Notes under the pieces: model-generated
Database searches by the model: none
The model's input: only the letters and a program-made list of their open reading frames with translations
What the model was told of the DNA's origin: nothing
From: CBDCWQ01 sp965223435
GTDB lineage: Bacteria > Myxococcota > Kuafuiibacteriia > Kuafuiibacteriales > Kuafuiibacteriaceae
DNA: 64,000 bases
Direction of reading: 5' to 3'
Assembly: GCA_965223435.1 (NCBI GenBank)
Contig: CBDCWQ010000018.1
Span: 641,196 to 705,195 of the forward strand
Part shown: positions 43,291 through 52,259 of the stretch, piece after piece
How the letters are laid out: the number at the start of each line of letters is the position of its first letter
Position numbering within the stretch: the stretch's first letter is position 1
Made by a program: the position numbers and the translations under genes

Positions 43291-43974
43291 TCAGTCATCG
43301 GTGGGGGTTTTAGGGTCCGAGTCCTTCTGCAGGTCGTCGAGCAGGGATCCGATGTTTTCGAGCTCTCGACGGAGGTGCTCACAGTGTTTTGCGCCAAGGC
43401 TTGTGCCCTCGCCATGTTCGTTTTGAAGGCCCTTGGCGCGGGACAACTGGTCCTTGAGGGCTGCGGCCAGGTCTCGGGTTCGAGAACGCAGTTCTTCTTC
43501 TTGGCGTTCCTTTGCGCTCCAGATTCGTTTGGCGGAATCGGTGAAGCCAAAGACTCCTTTGGTGGCGGCATCGCGGATCTGAAGCGCCCCCTGGCGCCAC
43601 TCTTCGACGCTCTTTTCAACACTTCGCTGGGCGGTATCGCGGATTTCGGCCACGGGCGCGCGGACCGACCGTTCGAAAAACTCTTGGAGGGTGGTCCCGC
43701 CCGTTTGGATCAGGTTACGGAGCATCGCCAGTGACATTCGGCTTTCGCGTTTTTCTTCTTCAAAGATGATCTGCGCGAGGGTGACCGACGTGAGATCTTC
43801 TTTGGACTCGTTATCGATGATGCGAAGTTCGTCTCCCGCTTTGATCATGGTGGCAATGTCGTCGAGGGTGACGTATCGGCTTCGAGCAGTGTCATAGAGC
43901 TTGCGGTTGGCGTACCGCTTGATGAGGTGTTCGCCCTCAACCGTTCGATCGGTGTTCCCGAGTGCCGAGGTCAT
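43291..43974 (-). CDS. phaR: PhaR-type polyhydroxyalkanoate synthesis regulator
   Basis: 227 residues. Residues 16-75 are the PHB/PHA accumulation-regulator DNA-binding domain (LIKRYANRKLYDTARSRYV, TLDDIATMI, ELRIIDNES, TLAQIIFEEE), followed by a long helical C-terminus resembling phasin/coiled-coil regions (SVEKSVEEWRQGALQIRDAA). Classical PhaR binds both DNA and PHB granules and represses phasin genes. No pha biosynthesis gene is in the window, so its target here is not known. A terminator-like hairpin follows its stop. Confidence 0.88.
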   Translation of the reverse strand: MTSALGNTDRTVEGEHLIKRYANRKLYDTARSRYVTLDDIATMIKAGDELRIIDNESKEDLTSVTLAQIIFEEEKRESRMSLAMLRNLIQTGGTTLQEFFERSVRAPVAEIRDTAQRSVEKSVEEWRQGALQIRDAATKGVFGFTDSAKRIWSAKERQEEELRSRTRDLAAALKDQLSRAKGLQNEHGEGTSLGAKHCEHLRRELENIGSLLDDLQKDSDPKTPTDD

Positions 43975-44093
43975 AGTGGTTTTCCGGGGTATGCATCGGT
44001 GGGTCCCACGCCAAAGCTTGGGCTGTCAACCATCCGCATCGGGGGTGAGGTCCGTAGGGTTTCTTGATAGCATCTGGGTCCGAACCCCCGCGG

Positions 44094-46451
44094 ATGATCA
44101 TCCAATGTGAGAAATGTGCGACCAAGTTTCGCATCCCGGCAGACAAGGTGAAGGGCCGAAGCGTCAAGGTCCGCTGCAGTCGTTGTTCTCATGCCTTTGT
44201 TGTCCACGCGGCATCGGGGGCCGAACCAGCGGACACGGCGGCTGCGGTGGCACCAGATCTTCAGGGGCCGGCCGCGGCTATGTTTGGTCCGAGCGCGCCG
44301 GCTCATGGTCCGTCGCCCGGGCCCAGGGTCGCGTCCGATGCTCAGGGGTCCGCAACCGTTCTTGGATCCCCGCCGAGTGGGTCGTTTTCTGGTCCGTCCG
44401 GTGTTGCGCCGTTTTCTGGCGGGCCTCCGTCTGGTGATGTGCCGTTTTCTGGTTCGTCCGGTGTTGCGCCGTTTTCTGGCGGGCCTCCGTCTGGTGATGT
44501 GCCGTTTTCTGGCGGGCCTCCATCTGGTGATGTGCCGTTTTCTGGCGGGCCTCCGTCCGGTGTTGCGCCGTTTTCTGGTGGTGGGCCTCCGTCCGGGGGT
44601 GTGCCGTTTTCTGGTGGTGTGCCGTTTTCTGGTGGGCCTCCGTCCGGCAGTGTGCCGTTTTCTGGCGGGGGGCCTGCCGCCGGTGGCGCGCCGGTTCCGG
44701 GCCATGCGCCGTCCCCGGGCGGTGCGCCTTCATCTGATGGTGTTTCGGACGCTGGAGCGGGTTTCGGCAGTGTGTCCTTACCAGGCGGATCCTCGGGTGC
44801 CGGAGCGGTGGACTCAGCGGGTGTGACTTTCGCCTCTCCGGCCCCGACGGCGGTGCCTCCGTTTGAGGGGGGCCCGCCGTTTTCTTCGCAACTGTCGGAG
44901 ATTCAGGCCTCTTCTGACTTCCCCGGGGTTTCGGAGGTTCTTCCCAGTTTTGAGCCTCCCGCACCACTCGGTCCCGAGCGCGCGGACCACACGCCTACCG
45001 TGGGGGTGCTGGAGCCGAGTAATCCCGGATCCATCGAGGAAGCCTCATTTCTTGGGCCCGATCCGATGTCCTTGCTCGATGGGGCTTTCGAAAGCGCCGA
45101 GTCCGATTTTCCGGACTTGGCCGCCGATCTCTTGCAGCCCGCTCCTGCGGAAGATGACACCGCCTTCAGTCTGCCGGCGTTTGCACCTCCCCAGGAGTCG
45201 ACATCGTCGGAGCAGACGGAGGGCGCAGACGTTCTCTTGTCACAGGGGCTGTCGTCGGACCTGCATCCGGGCCGCGCTCCGTCCCTGACGGCTTCGGCGC
45301 CCACCTCGGACGGCTTCGGATCTCCTCCGGCATCTTTGGGGGCCGAGGGGGGCCCGCTCGGAAAAAACGCGTCGCTCGCCTTGCCTTCGGCTCTCTTCGG
45401 CGAACTGGGAGCCGATGAAGAGCACGCGCCCGGTGCACCGGCTGCCGGGGATGGCGGTGAGATTCCTTTTTTTCCGCCTCCCAATACCGGGGATGTTCCC
45501 TTCACGACGGCCCCTGCGCCTGCCGAAGGGACAGAGCACGAGGGCGCCCCGGATGGCTTGGGCGATCTTCCGGGCTTTTTGCCCGACCTTCCCGAATCGT
45601 CGGTGGATGACGATCCATTTGCTGATTTTGACCGCGAAGATCCCTCGCTCGGGGACTTTGGTGAATCCGCGGCCTTTGAGGCCCCAGGGGACCAACCAGA
45701 GCTGTCCGCGGACGCGGCTTTTGATTTCGGTGAGTCCAAAGAAAATCTCGAGCCTAGGAGTCCGGCGCCAAGCCCGAGCCGTTCACTCCCCAGAACCAAG
45801 GAGCCTGAGGCTCGGCCGCGGCGCGTTTTGCGGAAGCCTTCGGGAGAAGCACCCGATTTTTCCTCGGTGTATCAGGCGGCTCTGGGAGAGCGGCGCTGGC
45901 CGGATTTGGTGGGTGTGGGTCTCGGGGTTTTGATCGCGCTCCTCGTTGTCGGGGTCTTCCGCCCCGGCGTTTTTGAGGTCATTGGGCTGCCCGCTGACCT
46001 CATCGGTGGTGTCGGTCCATCAAACGAGCTCAGTGGTCTTCGCCTGAAAGGCGCGGTCGCGACCGCTTACGCCACCGCCTCTGGCCAGCAGCTTTTTGTC
46101 GTCTCCGGAGAAGTAGAAAACAAAACCGATGAGCCGCTCACTGCGATTCACGCGGTGGCCTCCATCCTTCGGGGGGTTGAAGTCATCGATCGCCGGCAGG
46201 CCCCCGTGGGCGTCATGTTGAGTGAGGATGTTCTTTTCGAGTCCCGGTCCTTTCGTGACCTAGAAGCCGCCTACCAGAAACGGAGCTCCCAGCTTGAGGA
46301 AAACGCTGGGGATGGTGTCGTCAATGCGGGTGACGTTCGCTCCTTTATGGTGGTCTTTCCGGCGGTGCCCAATAAAATGAGCGGGCGCGCGCTCGAAGTC
46401 AGGTTTGTCCTAGGCGAGGATCCGGGCCACCATCCCGATCCTGGTGACTGA
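44094..46451 (+). CDS. MJ0042 zinc-ribbon protein with Gly/Pro/Ser repeat tract and DUF3426 C-terminus
   Basis: 785 residues from the ATG at 44094. Residues 1-37 are the MJ0042 zinc ribbon (IIQCEKCATKFRIP, VRCSRCSHAFVV). About residues 100-200 repeat an 11-residue unit of the form PFSGGPPSGDV. A long acidic Pro/Ser-rich linker follows, then a membrane helix (VGVGLGVLIALLVVGVF) near 610 and a DUF3426-like domain with GLRLKGAVATAYATASGQQL and VVSGEVENKTDEPL. This architecture is common in myxobacteria and relatives; function is unknown, probably an inner-membrane protein with periplasmic C-terminus. It lies 27 bp upstream of a second tatA. Confidence 0.85.
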   Translation: MIIQCEKCATKFRIPADKVKGRSVKVRCSRCSHAFVVHAASGAEPADTAAAVAPDLQGPAAAMFGPSAPAHGPSPGPRVASDAQGSATVLGSPPSGSFSGPSGVAPFSGGPPSGDVPFSGSSGVAPFSGGPPSGDVPFSGGPPSGDVPFSGGPPSGVAPFSGGGPPSGGVPFSGGVPFSGGPPSGSVPFSGGGPAAGGAPVPGHAPSPGGAPSSDGVSDAGAGFGSVSLPGGSSGAGAVDSAGVTFASPAPTAVPPFEGGPPFSSQLSEIQASSDFPGVSEVLPSFEPPAPLGPERADHTPTVGVLEPSNPGSIEEASFLGPDPMSLLDGAFESAESDFPDLAADLLQPAPAEDDTAFSLPAFAPPQESTSSEQTEGADVLLSQGLSSDLHPGRAPSLTASAPTSDGFGSPPASLGAEGGPLGKNASLALPSALFGELGADEEHAPGAPAAGDGGEIPFFPPPNTGDVPFTTAPAPAEGTEHEGAPDGLGDLPGFLPDLPESSVDDDPFADFDREDPSLGDFGESAAFEAPGDQPELSADAAFDFGESKENLEPRSPAPSPSRSLPRTKEPEARPRRVLRKPSGEAPDFSSVYQAALGERRWPDLVGVGLGVLIALLVVGVFRPGVFEVIGLPADLIGGVGPSNELSGLRLKGAVATAYATASGQQLFVVSGEVENKTDEPLTAIHAVASILRGVEVIDRRQAPVGVMLSEDVLFESRSFRDLEAAYQKRSSQLEENAGDGVVNAGDVRSFMVVFPAVPNKMSGRALEVRFVLGEDPGHHPDPGD
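44391..44670. repeat. In-frame 33-bp coding repeat
   Basis: CCGTTTTCTGGCGGGCCTCC followed by GTCTGGTGATGTG recurs about eight times with small changes and length variants. It encodes the PFSGGPPSG units of the zinc-ribbon protein. Copy number is likely variable between strains. Confidence 0.85.
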
Positions 46452-46478
46452 AACGTGCTACCGTAGAACGCAAACATC

Positions 46479-46682
46479 ATGGGATGTCCAAGTTTTCAGG
46501 AGAGCTTACTCATCGTGTTTGTGGTCGTACTGGTCTTGGGCGCGACCCGCCTTCCACAGATAGGCGATGCTCTCGGGCGGTCGATTCGTGATTTCAAGCG
46601 CGCCCTCAAGGGGAAAAATGAGATCGACGTGACCCCCCCCAAAGAAACCGAACAAATCGAGCCGGGCACCGACGACCCCTGA
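46479..46682 (+). CDS. tatA: Twin-arginine translocase TatA-family protein
   Basis: 67 residues with the N-terminal membrane helix SFQESLLIVFVVVLVLG, the hinge ATRLPQIGDALG and amphipathic helix RSIRDFKRALKG. The short length fits TatA, complementing the longer TatB-like protein encoded with tatC 5 kb upstream. It follows the zinc-ribbon gene by 27 bp and is probably cotranscribed with it. Confidence 0.88.
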   Translation: MGCPSFQESLLIVFVVVLVLGATRLPQIGDALGRSIRDFKRALKGKNEIDVTPPKETEQIEPGTDDP

Positions 46683-46687
46683 GCCGA

Positions 46688-46846
46688 GGCGAGATGGAAG
46701 AGGGGACGACCCCGGAGATGGAAGAGGGGACAGGCACCCCGGACGAAGGCGACCAAAGGCCGAAGGCGATCCGCACCGAAGGGTGAAGCAGCAGGTCAGG
46801 CATGGAGTAGGGTTCCTGTCCCCGGTGCCTGTCCCCGGTGCCCCGG
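46688..46846. repeat. G-rich REP-like repeats between tatA and an outer-membrane gene
   Basis: GAGATGGAAGAGGGGAC occurs twice (about 46691 and 46720). GGGGACAGGCACC and, in inverted orientation, GGTGCCTGTCCCCGG occur here too, so the patch can fold. It shares the GGGGACAGGCAC core with 2610-2685 and 15541-15565. It lies between converging genes. Confidence 0.7.
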
Positions 46847-47749
46847 TTAAAAGTCGAGGCCGAGCTTGGTGCTGATGGTGGCGACCGGTCCGATCGTTTT
46901 TTGTTCGCCAAACATCTGGAGTTCACCTTGGACTGAAATGTTGAGTCGCGAATAGAGGGTTCGAAATCCCATGGTGAGGCGATGATGCAGACGGGACGTC
47001 GGGCTGATGTCGTCGAGGACCAGGTTATTCTCTTCGTCTGAGGTGATTTCGGGCGTGGGATCGATGACCCGCGAGTCCGCGGAGATGAATAAGATCGCCC
47101 AACTCAGGTAGGGGGTTATGCTCATGGAACCAAACAGACCGAAGCTCTTGGACACGGCCAGGTCCACGCCCACGGTGGTGAGCAGCATGTCCCGCACCCC
47201 AACCATGTGGTTCACGGAGCCTCGGATCGCGAAATCGGGGATATACCGATACCCCTCATGGAAAGCCCACCGGACCTCAAGACCCGGGCTAAAGATGCTG
47301 CTGTCTGCGAGCCAGCTGAAATTGAATCCAACTTCGAACGAAAACGGGAGCCCTTTGCGAACTTCCAGCTGCAGGGTCTGAAGGATGCTCGCCGGGTCTC
47401 CCGTGAGTCCACGCTCGGTGATCGACCAATAGGGTTTATCGTCAGAGACCCAAGTGCCACTCCACAGAGCACTCACATGGAACCCGGCATGACCAAGGGT
47501 TTCTGCGGGCGAAGCCAAACGAGGCGCAAGCGCGTAACCCAGTTCGGTCGCAAAGCTTTTCCAAGTGTCTCCGACCGTTTGGTAGCGACCGTTGGCGTCT
47601 TGGCGAAACAGGATGTCTTTGCCGTTTCGGAGGCTAAAGTCGTTGCCCCCGGCTTGGGCCGAGGTTGCCCCCCAAGCGATCGAAACCAAGAGGGTGCCGA
47701 CTGCGAGCCGCACGGCCTCTCGAATCACCCGTACCCGACGCACTGTCAA
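46847..47749 (-). CDS. Outer-membrane beta-barrel protein
   Basis: About 300 residues. The open frame extends to an ATG at 47950, but the signal peptide (AVRLAVGTLLVSIAWGATSAQAGG) starts just after TTG 47749 or GTG 47743, and the longer frame would run into the divergent epimerase gene. The mature protein has alternating amphipathic strands with aromatic girdles (LPFSFEVGFNFSW, PYLSWAILFISAD) and ends in LGLDF, a terminal phenylalanine as recognised by the BAM machinery. Specific function unknown; it is a porin-like or lipid-transport-type barrel. Confidence 0.78.
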   Translation of the reverse strand: MTVRRVRVIREAVRLAVGTLLVSIAWGATSAQAGGNDFSLRNGKDILFRQDANGRYQTVGDTWKSFATELGYALAPRLASPAETLGHAGFHVSALWSGTWVSDDKPYWSITERGLTGDPASILQTLQLEVRKGLPFSFEVGFNFSWLADSSIFSPGLEVRWAFHEGYRYIPDFAIRGSVNHMVGVRDMLLTTVGVDLAVSKSFGLFGSMSITPYLSWAILFISADSRVIDPTPEITSDEENNLVLDDISPTSRLHHRLTMGFRTLYSRLNISVQGELQMFGEQKTIGPVATISTKLGLDF

Positions 47750-47800
47750 GCTCTCGTCTGCCCATTGACCGCGGGGCGGGGCGCAGGCAGCTTCTTCGGG

Positions 47801-48781
47801 GTGCGGGTATTGGTGACGGGCGCGGCCGGATTTATTGGCTCCTGGGTTTCCCAGGCGCTGATTCGGCGCGGTGACGAGGTCGTTGGCGTCGACAATTTCA
47901 ACGCCTATTACGACCCATCGATCAAGGAAGCGAACATCGCCGAAGTGCAAAACGAGGCTCAGTCTTCCGGCTCAGGTCAATTCACGTTGATCCGGGGAGA
48001 CATGCTTGAGGCGTCGACGTTGCGGCCGCTCTTCGAAAACCCAAAGGCCCGTCCCCAGGTCATCTGCCACTTGGCGGCGTGGGCCGGGGTGAGACCGTCC
48101 ATTCAAAATCCGCTTTTGTACCAAAAGACAAACGTGGAAGGGACGCTCAGCCTTCTTGAATGGGCCCGGCAATTCGAAATCAGGCCTTTTGTGTTTGCGT
48201 CGAGCTCTTCGGTCTACGGGGCGCGGACAGAGGTGCCGTTCACCGAGGACGACGCAGTCGATGATCCCATCAGCCCCTACGCAGCCACCAAGCGGGCCGC
48301 GGAACTCATGGGTTATACATATCACCATCTTTTCGGTACGCGTTTTTCCGCCCTCCGGTTTTTTACCGTTTATGGCCCCCGGCAGCGCCCAGAGATGGCC
48401 ATCCACCGGTTCGCGCGCTGCGTCCTTGAGGGTGCGCCGATCACCGTGTTCGGGAATGGTCAAGCTGCGCGCGACTACACCTTCATCGACGACTGCGTAC
48501 AGGGGGTGGTCGCGGCGTTGGACCAGGCCTACGCTGAAGACGGGTATCGAATTTACAACCTAGGAAACTCCAAAACCACGTCCCTTCGTGAGCTGGTCGA
48601 GGTGATTGAGCGGGTCACGGGCAAGAAGGCCCGGATTCAGCGTGAGCCCGACCAGCCGGGTGATGTGCCTCTGACCTGTGCCCACATTGGTCGTGCGCAA
48701 AGCCTCCTGGGTTACAACCCCCAAACCGGCATGGAAGAAGGCATCCAAAAATTCGTGGCGTGGCTTCGGCGGGCTCGGTAG
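47801..48781 (+). CDS. NAD-dependent sugar-nucleotide epimerase (UDP-glucuronate 4-epimerase type)
   Basis: 326 residues from a GTG at 47801, placed so that the Rossmann motif VTGAAGFIGSWV sits at the N-terminus (the open frame runs much further upstream but has no homologous content there). SSSSVYG and the catalytic pair YAATKRAAE (Tyr-x-x-x-Lys) are present, with YNLGNS and LGYNPQTGMEEGI near the end. VDNFNAYYDPSIKEAN resembles UDP-glucuronate 4-epimerases closely. It would supply activated uronic acids for surface polysaccharide. Divergent from the outer-membrane gene, about 50 bp apart. Confidence 0.9.
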   Translation: MRVLVTGAAGFIGSWVSQALIRRGDEVVGVDNFNAYYDPSIKEANIAEVQNEAQSSGSGQFTLIRGDMLEASTLRPLFENPKARPQVICHLAAWAGVRPSIQNPLLYQKTNVEGTLSLLEWARQFEIRPFVFASSSSVYGARTEVPFTEDDAVDDPISPYAATKRAAELMGYTYHHLFGTRFSALRFFTVYGPRQRPEMAIHRFARCVLEGAPITVFGNGQAARDYTFIDDCVQGVVAALDQAYAEDGYRIYNLGNSKTTSLRELVEVIERVTGKKARIQREPDQPGDVPLTCAHIGRAQSLLGYNPQTGMEEGIQKFVAWLRRAR

Positions 48782-48799
48782 GCCGATCGAGAGGGTTGG

Positions 48800-50470
48800 G
48801 TGCGGGGCGAATCGGGATTGTCGATCACCCCGCTCGGGGGTTGCGAGGAAGTGGGTCTGAACGCAACGCTGCTCAGTTACGGACAAAAGACGCTGCTCAT
48901 CGACTGCGGGGTTCAGCTGGGCGTGGAGCGGAGCTTCGGGGCGGAGAAGAAGGTGCCCGACGTGACCCCCATTTTTGCTCAGGGCCGTCACCTGTCCGGC
49001 GTGGTCCTGACGCATGGCCACGAAGATCATGTGGGGGGCCTTGGCTGGTTTTTGCAGCAGTCGCTTCGTTTTGGTTTGGACTCGGTCCCGGTTTACGGCA
49101 CCTCCTGGACCCTTGCTTTGGCACGTGCGCGGCTTGAAGGCCGGGAGGGCGGGACCCAAAAAAGCGATGCGCATTTTCACCCTACGGCATGCGGTGTGGT
49201 GTTTCGGCTCGGGCCTTTCGACATCGAGTTGATCCACGTGACCCATTCTATTCCTGAAAGTGCTGCGGTGTTTGTGAAGACACCTTCAGGATCTGTGCTC
49301 CACACGGGTGATTTCAAGCTTGAACAGACCCCATGGGGCGAGCCCCCGACCGACGTCGATCGACTCAAAGCCTTGGGAGAACAGGGCGTGGACCTGCTGT
49401 TGGCCGATTCGACCAACAGCGAAAAACCGGGGCATTCTGGCTCGGAATCGACGGTGCGCGCCGGCCTGGAAGAAGTGATGCGGTCCACGCCAGGCCGGAT
49501 GGTGGTGACGCTTTTTGCATCTCATGTGCACCGGCTGCGGGTGCTGCTCGACCTGGCGCAAAAAGGGTCACGCCGAGTCTGCTTCATGGGGCGCGCGCTC
49601 CAGGAGCAGGCCGGTTTCGCCCGCGCTCATGGGTGGCTTTCCTTCGAATCGGGGTTCCTGGTTGAGGAAAAACAACTTGAAAGGTTGCCGCGAGACAAGG
49701 TTTTGGTCCTCACCACCGGCACCCAGGGAGAGCCCCATTCTGGCCTGGCGCGGCTGGCTGAGGCCGATTCCGGACCGCTTGCCCTTCAGCGCGAGGACCG
49801 GGTGGTTTGGAGCGCGCGGACCATCCCAGGGAACGAAATGAGGGTGCGTCGGCTGCGGAACCGATTGAGTGCCCGGGGGGTTTTGGTGACACCCCGGCCC
49901 GAAGTGTTGGTTCACTGCTCCGGGCACGCCTGTCAGGGCGAACAAGAAACCATGCTCCAGTGGGTTCGTCCCCGGGCGTTCATACCGATTCATGGGGACC
50001 GGACGATGCTGGAGGCGCATGCGCGAACGGCGCGCGCCGCGGGCCTAGACGAGACTCAGGTCCTGGTCTTGGGAAACGGCCAAAGCGGGTATTGGTCTGA
50101 TGGCCGCCTGGTGCGGGGGCCCGAGGTGTCGCTCCGGCCGGTTGTTTTGGACCCTGACGGCTTTGCTTTGGGGCCTCAGGTGCTTCGGATGCGGCGAAGG
50201 ATTGCTTTTGCTGGGCTGGTTTTGTGTACCATCGCGGTCGATCACGATGGGCGTTTGCGGGAACCTCCGGTCATCGGTTTTAGGGGGTTTGCCGGTACCC
50301 CTGAGCTCAAGAATGGGCTGAGTCGGTGCGCGCTCGAAGCCCTGGATCGGTCCGAGGGGGTGGGTGCCCAAGAAGCAAAGGTCAAGGGTGCGCTCGGCCG
50401 ATTCTTGAGGTCGCGGGCCCCAATCGTTCGCCCCGAAATACAAGTCGTGGTGGTACGCGGGCAAATCTGA
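48800..50470 (+). CDS. rnj: RNase J-family beta-CASP ribonuclease
   Basis: 556 residues from GTG 48800, 18 bp after the epimerase. The metallo-beta-lactamase core is complete: THGHEDH (about 71-77) for zinc ligands, HVTHSIPES, HTGDFKL and the beta-CASP motifs (LLLADSTN, VVTLFASHVHR, HCSGHA, IPIHGDR). The C-terminal domain of bacterial RNase J follows. The enzyme processes and degrades RNA with endo- and 5'-exonuclease activity in characterised members. It is intact. Confidence 0.92.
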   Translation: MRGESGLSITPLGGCEEVGLNATLLSYGQKTLLIDCGVQLGVERSFGAEKKVPDVTPIFAQGRHLSGVVLTHGHEDHVGGLGWFLQQSLRFGLDSVPVYGTSWTLALARARLEGREGGTQKSDAHFHPTACGVVFRLGPFDIELIHVTHSIPESAAVFVKTPSGSVLHTGDFKLEQTPWGEPPTDVDRLKALGEQGVDLLLADSTNSEKPGHSGSESTVRAGLEEVMRSTPGRMVVTLFASHVHRLRVLLDLAQKGSRRVCFMGRALQEQAGFARAHGWLSFESGFLVEEKQLERLPRDKVLVLTTGTQGEPHSGLARLAEADSGPLALQREDRVVWSARTIPGNEMRVRRLRNRLSARGVLVTPRPEVLVHCSGHACQGEQETMLQWVRPRAFIPIHGDRTMLEAHARTARAAGLDETQVLVLGNGQSGYWSDGRLVRGPEVSLRPVVLDPDGFALGPQVLRMRRRIAFAGLVLCTIAVDHDGRLREPPVIGFRGFAGTPELKNGLSRCALEALDRSEGVGAQEAKVKGALGRFLRSRAPIVRPEIQVVVVRGQI

Positions 50471-52090
50471 CGTGGTTTCTCGCCAGCATTGTCGCTATAA
50501 GCTTACTTGCTTTGGTTCAGGCGACTCCGAAGTTTCGATCCAAAGAGTTCAAGGACGCGGCCAAAGCGCTCAAGAATGTTTTTGATGCGCAATCTTTGGG
50601 TGTTGTGCTCCTCGATGCTCTGGACCGTCAGAGTGCGGAAAAGATTCATAGCCGGGTCGTGGGGGCTCGCCGAGGCCAAAGACTCGCGAGCCTCAAGAAA
50701 ACCGAAATCGTGGGTCCGATGGCGGCGGGGGCGTTTGCGTCCGACGAGGTCTTGTATCAGCTGCTCAAAGAGCTCGACCGCGCCTGCCGCAAGGAGCGGC
50801 ACATTGTGGCCTCGATTCCTGAGGCTCAAGCCGGTGACCGGATCGGCTCTTACCGAGCGCTTGCATTGAAGCGGGAGCGGGCCAAGTTTGTATGGGCCCT
50901 CGCTCGCGACGACCGAGCTTCGGTGCGCGACCTCGCCAACCGCGTCATCAAAGAGTTTTTCGAGGAGGCGGCCGAGTTCCAGGTGGTCAGCAACACCCTG
51001 GAGGGCAAGGCAGAGGAAGGGGCGCTCAAGAAAATAGATTTGGCCCACCGGCTCAAAGAGCAGGCGGAACGTTTTCATGCGGCCCGAGAAAAGGTCTCCG
51101 TTTTGGAGTCCAAGGTGGCCAAGTTTGAGGCCGAACGCGCGACGCTTTTGGTTGAGATCGGCCAAAAAGAACGGGCCCTAAGACGCGAATCGGAGACCCG
51201 CGAAGAGCTGGAGCGCCACATGGCCGAGCAGAAGTCTGCGCTTAAGGCCCTAGAGGCCGAACGGGCGCACGATGAGACCGAACGCACGCAAGAGATGCAT
51301 GCGAGAGAGACCGTTGAAGAACTGTCTGCCCGGGTCCGAAGGCTCACCAAACTGGCAGACGCCTCCACCCAGCTGTCGTCGCAAAAGAACGAAATTCAGG
51401 CGGCTCGTCGACAGGTTCAGGATCTGATGCGTTCGCTTCGGCAAAAGGAGGCCGACCAAGAAAAGGAGCATGCGGCGTTCAAGCGACAAGAATCCAAGCT
51501 GCGAGACGAGCTCACGGCTTCTAGAGAGGACCTCAAGCAAGCCAGGCGAAGAATCACCGAGCTTGAAAAGCAAGTGGCCCAAGGTCCAGCCCATCCAGAG
51601 GGCGAGTCGGCCAAAAAGGGTGTGGCAGTGCTCCTCGATCAAGCCAATTTGGCCGGCTCCGCGACGGCGTTGTACGGCCGCAAAGTGAATTTCACGGCCG
51701 TGCTCGATCAACTTCGCGCGGGCCGGTCTTTGGTGAAGGCAGCGGCCTTTGTGGTCGACAATGGGGGGAGTTCGTTTGGAGCCTTTTGCGACACGTTGCG
51801 ACGCAGTGGGTGGGGAGCTTCGGGTCAAACGGCCCAAGGTGTTCCAAAACGGTCAGGTCAAGGCCGATTGGGATATGGGCATCGCGATGGAGGCCATTGG
51901 CCTTTGCCACCTAGCCGAGACGGTGGTGATCGCGTCCGGCGACGGGGACTTTGTTCCTTTGGTCAAGCAGTTGCAGCGTTTCGGACAAAGGGTCGAAGTG
52001 GCCGCATTTCGTGACGGGCTTGCCAAGGAGCTGGCTCAGGTCGCCGATTCGGTGACCCGGCTCGACCACCATGCCCTCGAGGCCGAGTAA
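50470..52090 (+). pseudogene. NYN-domain (PIN-like nuclease) protein with coiled coil, split by a one-base frameshift
   Basis: A frame starting right after the RNase J stop (no ATG; TTG 50512 and ATT 50488 are candidates) encodes a helical N-terminus and a long coiled coil (about residues 190-370). It then enters a NYN/LabA-type domain (VAVLLDQANLAGSATAL, AAAFVVDNGGSSFGAFCDTLRRSGW in parts). Near 51811-51816 the frame must change by one base in TGGTGGGGAGC-like sequence. The rest (ELRVKRPKVFQNG, KADWDMGIAMEA, VIASGDGDFVPLV) continues in a second frame to 52090. All NYN acidic residues survive across the two frames, so this is a very recent mutation or a sequencing error in the G run. A role in RNA metabolism beside RNase J is plausible. 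Confidence 0.75.
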
Positions 52091-52106
52091 ACCCCAGGAC
52101 AACGCT

Positions 52107-52185
52107 CTTTCTTTTTGTCCCGTTCGGGAAAATTGTTGTCGCGACCGACTTTCTTTTTCATGATTTTCCCGCACGGTAAAATTGT
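52107..52185. repeat. Two imperfect direct repeats ending in AAAATTGT
   Basis: CTTTCTTTTTGTCCCGTTCG followed by GGAAAATTGT (52107-52136) and CTTTCTTTTTCATGATTTTC followed by CCGCACGGTAAAATTGT (52149-52185) share their beginnings and ends. They lie between converging genes; function is not apparent. Confidence 0.4.
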
Positions 52186-52212
52186 GGCACGGGCGCCTGC
52201 GGCTAAACTCTA

Positions 52213-52229
52213 GTCCCCTTGAGGGGGAC
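52213..52229. terminator. Hairpin between the NYN and TPR genes
   Basis: GTCCCC (52213-52218) pairs with GGGGAC (52224-52229) around a five-base loop, placed between two converging genes. No T run follows, so this is only a terminator candidate. Confidence 0.45.
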
Positions 52230-52259
52230 CTAAACAGGAACGGCGATGGGATGAGCCGG

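Noticed and set aside
44391..44670. CRISPR-like array
   Set aside because: The repeats are in frame within a long coding sequence and encode a peptide repeat.
44903..45799. Minus-strand gene of 298 codons
   Set aside because: It is the antisense of the zinc-ribbon protein linker; Ser/Pro-rich composition follows from the repeat-rich sense strand.
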